DNA of 5,220 bases from Pseudomonadota bacterium (GTDB taxonomy: Bacteria; Pseudomonadota; Alphaproteobacteria; Caulobacterales; Caulobacteraceae), in assembly GCA_023432855.1 (NCBI GenBank), contig JAEZEZ010000104.1, forward strand, positions 1 to 5,220. Reading direction: 5' to 3'. The notes below the pieces were generated by a model. The model saw only the letters and a list, made by a program, of their open reading frames with translations, was not told the DNA's origin and did no database searches. The position numbers and the translations under genes were made by a program. This document shows positions 4,433 through 5,220 of this stretch, piece by piece; the first letter of the stretch is position 1; each line of letters begins with the position of its first letter.

Positions 4433-5220
4433 ATGACCAACGACGTCAACACCCCCCGCCGCGCCACGCGCGCCGCCCGCTACAGCCTCGTCGCCCTGCT
4501 GATGGGCTCGGTCGCCATCGGCGGCTGCGACCGGCTGAACCTCGGCGGCGGCGACGAGCTGCCGCTGCTGCCTTCCGCGCGCCTGCAGAGCTTCGAGACG
4601 GCGCCGGACGTGGAGGCCCTGCCCGCGGCCGCGCCGGCCCCCGTCGGCGACCTCGACGATCCGTCCTCGGGCTACGCCTACGCCGAACGCGCCCAAGCGC
4701 TGAACTACGCCTTCGAGGACGCCCCGCCCGACTACGGCTACGAATACGACGACACCGAGGCCTGGGCCTGGGAGACCGACGACGGCTACGGCCGCTACGT
4801 CGAGCCGCTCGATGACGGCGACCGCTACTACTACTACGAGCCCGGCTACGAGGAGCCGTTCTTCATCCGCGACGGCGGCTACGGCTACGGCTTCCGCGAA
4901 GGCGTGCTCGTTTTCATCATCGACGCCGCCGGGCGGATGATGGACCGCGACTACGTCTATTCGCGCCGCGACTGGGCCGGCCGCTACCTGTGGCGCGCCC
5001 GCCAGATGCGCGAGGCCCGCGAGCAGGCCCGCCGCGACGAGCGCCGCTGGCGCATCCGCCAGGAGCGCTGGCTCGAACGCCAAGCGCGGCTGGAGGCCGA
5101 ACGCGAGCGCATGGAGCGCGCGGCCCGCGAGCAGGAAGCCTGGCGCGCCTACCGCGAGCGGGCGCAGAACGCCGAGCGCCGCCGCTTCGAGGAGGAGCGC
5201 GCCCGTCGCCAGCGCGAGGC
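4433..5220 (+). CDS. Probable lipoprotein with Tyr/acid-rich middle and Arg/Glu-rich coiled coil (3' end cut off by window)
   Basis: The frame is open for 262 full codons and runs off the window without a stop. Residues 1-16 are polar and basic. Residues 17-31 are hydrophobic and lead to Ile29-Gly30-Gly31-Cys32, a plausible lipobox, so Cys32 would be lipidated after signal peptidase II cleavage. A proline/alanine-rich linker (about 40-75) follows. A tyrosine- and aspartate-rich region comes next, with 18 Tyr between residues 81 and 185, including four in a row at 132-135. Inside it, 143-176 is a more folded-looking stretch with a hydrophobic Val-Leu-Val-Phe-Ile-Ile strand (158-163). From 186 on the chain is a long charged helix rich in Arg and Glu, probably coiled coil. 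No lysine occurs in the visible part. I recognise no named family. GGAGG upstream fixes the start. A periplasmic or outer-membrane structural role is a guess. The gene lies 111 bases after the hydrolase. Confidence 0.8.
   Translation, partial: MTNDVNTPRRATRAARYSLVALLMGSVAIGGCDRLNLGGGDELPLLPSARLQSFETAPDVEALPAAAPAPVGDLDDPSSGYAYAERAQALNYAFEDAPPDYGYEYDDTEAWAWETDDGYGRYVEPLDDGDRYYYYEPGYEEPFFIRDGGYGYGFREGVLVFIIDAAGRMMDRDYVYSRRDWAGRYLWRARQMREAREQARRDERRWRIRQERWLERQARLEAERERMERAAREQEAWRAYRERAQNAERRRFEEERARRQRE

Noticed and set aside
4373..5083. A 236-codon open frame on the minus strand opposite the lipoprotein gene
   Set aside because: The product is repetitive Val/Ala, the mirror of Tyr/Asp/Glu codons. 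The plus frame has a strong ribosome binding site, a lipobox and an uninterrupted reading frame to the window end.

Overview
The window is about two-thirds G+C, with strong G/C bias at third codon positions. It looks like a chromosomal segment of an alphaproteobacterium, most likely in the Caulobacterales (Caulobacter/Phenylobacterium/Brevundimonas type). Support comes from the base composition, the protein types, and one near-consensus CtrA-type motif (TTAA-N7-ATAA) in the only AT-rich stretch. The genus cannot be fixed from the sequence alone. I see no RNA gene, insertion sequence, CRISPR array, prophage gene or broken gene.

Layout: positions 1-232 are noncoding or hold the unrecognised tail of an upstream gene. 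They contain an AT-rich promoter-like island and a leader with two potential hairpins. A 76-aa DUF2188-like protein (233-463, +) follows. It converges tail to tail, 19 nt apart, with a minus-strand pair: a membrane-bound LytTR regulator with seven predicted membrane segments (2730-1237), then a spermidine-synthase-fold methyltransferase-like protein (1199-483). These two are 37 nt apart and probably one operon.

A 160-bp divergent intergenic region (2731-2890) separates this pair from a secreted S33-type alpha/beta-hydrolase (2891-4321, +) with a complete Ser-Asp-His triad. This region holds a well-spaced promoter whose predicted start falls on the regulator's ATG, implying a leaderless mRNA. 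It also holds a direct repeat resembling a LytTR operator. After a 111-bp gap, a lipoprotein gene (4433 onward, +) runs off the window end. Its product has a tyrosine/acid-rich middle and an arginine/glutamate-rich helical C-terminal part.

Working together: the best-supported functional link is the regulator with its downstream methyltransferase-like gene. A link from the regulator to the divergent hydrolase is inferred from the shared intergenic region only. The hydrolase and lipoprotein both carry export signals and probably act in the periplasm or at the outer membrane, but nothing shows that they act together. No clearly undescribed system is evident. The most notable items are the one-piece 7TM-LytTR receptor/regulator with its leaderless promoter and nearby repeat, and the unusual lipoprotein.
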